DNA from: Synechocystis sp. LKSZ1
GTDB lineage: Bacteria > Cyanobacteriota > Cyanobacteriia > Cyanobacteriales > Microcystaceae
NCBI RefSeq assembly: GCF_040436315.1
Contig: NZ_AP031572.1
Span: 3,596,001-3,660,000, forward strand
Length of the DNA: 64,000 nt
Direction of reading: 5' to 3'
The position numbers and the translations under genes are program-made. The notes under the pieces are model-generated. The model saw nothing but the letters and a program-made list of their open reading frames with translations, searched no databases and was not told the origin of the DNA. Positions 61,643 to 64,000 of this stretch are shown one piece after another. Position 1 is the first letter of the stretch; each line of letters opens with the position of its first letter.

Positions 61643-62332
61643 ATGCACCAAACCATTGATACGGCCCTGGGAATTAACCTCCTCCATGCCAATCAGGCTG
61701 GGGCCGACCATAATCGGGAGCACTTTGATGAATGGGGCATTACCTGCCTCAATCTGATGAGTAGTCCCGGAGCGGGGAAGACAGTTCTGCTCGAAAAAAC
61801 CCTTGCCGCTCTCCAGGGCCAGCTAAACATGGCCGTGATTGAAGGGGACATGACCACCGAGTTGGATGCCGATCGTTTACGCCAGTACGGTAGTCCGGTA
61901 ATTGCCATCAATACGGGGCGTTCTTGCCATCTGGATTCCAAAATGGTGGCCGGAGGCATTCATCGCCTCCAGGAAGACTACAATCCCCACCAGTTTGACT
62001 TGGTGTTTGTGGAAAACGTGGGCAATTTAGTGTGTCCGGCGGAATTTGAGGTGGGAGAACATGCCAAGGTGGCCCTGCTGAGTGTGACCGAAGGGGAGGA
62101 TAAACCCCTCAAGTATCCGATTATGTTCCAGGAAGCCGATTGTTTATTGATTACGAAGCTGGATCTGGCTCCTCATCTGGACATCGATCTGGCCCTGTTG
62201 GAGGCCAACGTTCGTTCCATGAATCCCGATGTCACGATTATTCCTGTTTCCGCCAAGACTGGCCAGGGCCTAGACCAATGGTTTAGCTGGATTAAGGCCC
62301 AACTGAAGGTTCCCCAGGCGCTAATTGGTTAA
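61643..62332 (+). CDS. hypB: HypB-type GTPase for nickel delivery to guanidine hydrolase
   Basis: 229-residue SIMIBI GTPase. P-loop [15 protein letters not shown], the base-recognition [11 protein letters not shown] and a [18 protein letters not shown] switch with the conserved Cys. It lacks the His-rich and CxxCGC N-terminal stretches of typical hydrogenase HypB, consistent with the shorter GhaB/HypB2 form. It follows hypA after 11 bp. Works with HypA to insert Ni into GdmH. Confidence 0.9.
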   Translation: MHQTIDTALGINLLHANQAGADHNREHFDEWGITCLNLMSSPGAGKTVLLEKTLAALQGQLNMAVIEGDMTTELDADRLRQYGSPVIAINTGRSCHLDSKMVAGGIHRLQEDYNPHQFDLVFVENVGNLVCPAEFEVGEHAKVALLSVTEGEDKPLKYPIMFQEADCLLITKLDLAPHLDIDLALLEANVRSMNPDVTIIPVSAKTGQGLDQWFSWIKAQLKVPQALIG

Positions 62333-62399
62333 AACCGCCACGGCAAAAAGAAAGCCCATCCGTTTAACTATTCTCTAGTCTTTCGTTACCCAGTGTCCT

Positions 62400-63434
62400 A
62401 TGAAACGCCGTCATCTCCTGTCCCTCCTCCTGGCCTTTGGGAGTAGTTTGTTACTCACCGTTAGCTGTGGCCCGGCTTCGGAACCAACCGCTAATTCGCC
62501 CACTACCGCCCCTAGCGGCCCTCCCCTGGTCATTGGCTATAGCAACTGGGCCGGTTGGTGGCCCTGGGCCATCGCTGAAGAAGAGGGCCTGTTTGCCAAA
62601 AACGGCATTAATGTCCAAATGAAATGGTTTGATGGCTACCTGGAATCCCTCCAGGCCCTGGCCGCAGGCCAGTTGGATGGCAACAGCCAAACCCTCAATG
62701 ACACCATCGCCTTTGCGGGGGATGCGGTGAAGGGGGAAGTGGCTGTGTTGGTCAATGACAATTCCGCTGGTAACGACAAAATTATTGTCACCCCAGACAT
62801 CAAGAGGGTGCAGGACTTGAAGGGTAAAAAAGTTGCCGTTGAGGAGGGCGTCGTTGATGACTTCCTGTTGAGTTTAGCCTTAGAACAGGCCGGCATGAGC
62901 CGCAAGGATGTCCAGATTGTTCCCCTCGAAACTGGTGCCGCTGCCGCCGCCTTTGCTTCAGGGAAAGTGGATGCTGTCGGGGCCTTTCCGCCTTTTTGGT
63001 TAACGGCCCTCAAGCGGCCCGGCTCGAAGGAGTTAATTAGCTCGAAGGAATTCCCCGGGGCCATCCCCGATCTGCTAGTGGTGACGGAAAAACTGGTTCA
63101 AGAAAAACCGGAACAGGTTCAGGCCCTGGTAAAAACTTGGTTTGATATCCGGGATTTTATGGAAAAGAATCCCCAGAAGGCGGACGAAATCATGGCCAAG
63201 CGGGCCGGGGTTAGCCTAGAAGAATTGGCCCTTTTCAAGGAAGGAACCAAATTTTTCACCCTAGAGGAAAACCTAGAGGCTTTTAGTACCGGTAATTCCA
63301 TGAAACACATGCCCTTTGCGGCCCAGAAAATGGCCGATTTTATGAAGGGAATTGGCTTTATCAAAACGGTGCCTGACCTGAAACCCCTGTTGAATGACCA
63401 GTTCGTTCAGACCCTGGCCAAGGCTCCTGCCTAG
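62400..63434 (+). CDS. ABC transporter substrate-binding lipoprotein (guanidine)
   Basis: 344 residues. Lipoprotein signal (RRHLLSLLLAFGSSLLL, lipobox LTVSC, Cys23) and an NMT1/SsuA-like periplasmic binding domain: VIGYSNWAGWWPWAIAEEEGLF and a LKGKKVAVEEGVVDDFLL hinge. Family members bind nitrate, taurine, sulfonates and other small ligands. The position matches Sll1080, the first gene of the guanidine uptake system. It begins 67 bp after hypB. Confidence 0.82.
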   Translation: MKRRHLLSLLLAFGSSLLLTVSCGPASEPTANSPTTAPSGPPLVIGYSNWAGWWPWAIAEEEGLFAKNGINVQMKWFDGYLESLQALAAGQLDGNSQTLNDTIAFAGDAVKGEVAVLVNDNSAGNDKIIVTPDIKRVQDLKGKKVAVEEGVVDDFLLSLALEQAGMSRKDVQIVPLETGAAAAAFASGKVDAVGAFPPFWLTALKRPGSKELISSKEFPGAIPDLLVVTEKLVQEKPEQVQALVKTWFDIRDFMEKNPQKADEIMAKRAGVSLEELALFKEGTKFFTLEENLEAFSTGNSMKHMPFAAQKMADFMKGIGFIKTVPDLKPLLNDQFVQTLAKAPA

Positions 63435-63542
63435 GACTGTATTTAAAGACCCTCTAGCAATCGGAATATATTTTTGATCTCATTGCAAAATCCATCGTGG
63501 GTGATCTTGGCCTGATCTGGCTTCCTTTATCTTGGCAATCCC

Positions 63543-64000
63543 ATGACTGCAACCTCCAAGACCTCTGCCCTTAGCACTTTCTGGCGCATCACTGAAGATA
63601 TTCCTGAGTCCCTGCGCTGGCTATTGATGGCCCTGTCCATCCTGATTCCACTGCTTTTGTGGTTACTGATTACCAGTCTGGCCAAAATTGATGCGGTTTT
63701 TCTGCCGTCTCCCTGGGCAGTTATCGTGGCCCTGGGCAACCTCTGGCAACAAGGTTTTCTAATTCAAGATTCCTTTACCAGTTTTTTTCGCGTTGTAGGG
63801 GGCTTTTTCCTAGGGGGCCTGTTTGCCGTTCCCCTGGGGATTTTAATGGGGACTTTCCCCAGTATTCGCAGCCTGACAGAACCCATTATCGGCGTGGTGC
63901 GCTATATGCCAGCACCGGCTTTTATCCCGCTACTGATCATCTATCTAGGGATTGATGAGGCCTCGAAGATAATGCTGATCTTCATTGGCACCATTTTTTT
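63543..64000 (+). CDS. ABC transporter permease (partial, runs off window)
   Basis: First 152 codons of a BPD_transp_1 permease, beginning at the ATG at 63543 and cut by the window end. A cytoplasmic start and TM1 (LLMALSILIPLLLWLLI) lead into FLPSPWAVIVALGNLW, then DSFTSFFRVVGGFFLGGLFAVPLGILMG, as in SsuC/TauC-type permeases. It follows the binding protein by 108 bp and is the membrane part of the guanidine transporter; the ATPase should be next, outside the window. Confidence 0.88.
   Translation, partial: MTATSKTSALSTFWRITEDIPESLRWLLMALSILIPLLLWLLITSLAKIDAVFLPSPWAVIVALGNLWQQGFLIQDSFTSFFRVVGGFFLGGLFAVPLGILMGTFPSIRSLTEPIIGVVRYMPAPAFIPLLIIYLGIDEASKIMLIFIGTIF

Overview
The window is a gene-dense stretch of a cyanobacterial chromosome. 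The evidence is a set of oxygenic-phototroph genes: psaE, cpcS, cpcG, apcF, plastocyanin (petE), cytochrome cM, a plant-type ferredoxin, two dnaK copies and a group 2 sigma factor. G+C looks close to 50 %. Many gene pairs resemble those of Synechocystis-like unicellular cyanobacteria, but I cannot name a species. The tetranucleotide GGCC is strikingly over-represented. I saw no CRISPR array, rRNA operon, transposase or prophage.

Layout. 0.1-12 kb: housekeeping and tetrapyrrole genes (succinate-semialdehyde dehydrogenase, hemF, tldD, psaE-mutM, lepB) and a minus-strand queF / UPF0104-like / AI-2E-like operon. 12-16 kb: phycobilisome genes (a CpcD-like/DUF1816 protein, cpcS, cpcG), then three poorly known ORFs. 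16-20.5 kb: a minus-strand light/ethylene signalling module homologous to UirS-UirR-LsiR. 20.6-27.7 kb: squalene-hopene cyclase, an ABC-2 polysaccharide permease, and a radical SAM/SPASM peptide maturase 19 bp upstream of an RND exporter that appears to lack both docking subdomains. tRNA-Pro(CGG) follows. 28-41 kb: an unknown conserved protein, murF with a textbook CRP site, cytM, ferredoxin, grpE-dnaK-dnaJ-tusA-rsgA, a PSI accumulation factor, an NlpC/P60 peptidase, a Rieske protein and petE. 41-52.7 kb: apcF, truB-hypE, dnaK2, sigma factor, nnr, and a cytosine-deaminase-like amidohydrolase translationally coupled to a MEKHLA protein. 53-59 kb: two tandem FHA-GGDEF-EAL proteins and a membrane-anchored coiled-coil protein ending in a BRCT domain. 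59-64 kb: CBS protein, hypC, then an NtcA-type promoter, a guanidine-I riboswitch, guanidine hydrolase, dedicated HypA/HypB paralogues and the start of a guanidine ABC transporter, which runs off the window end.

How the genes work together. The best integrated unit is the guanidine operon: nitrogen control at the promoter, ligand sensing in the leader, a nickel enzyme, its metallochaperones and an uptake system. The second is the photoreceptor cascade, where a tandem repeat upstream of lsiR is a good candidate for the UirR operator. HLR1-like boxes precede psaE and cpcG, which suggests shared RpaB light control. The most plausible undescribed systems are the radical SAM/RND pair (23.8-27.7 kb) and the FHA/c-di-GMP/BRCT cluster (53-59 kb).
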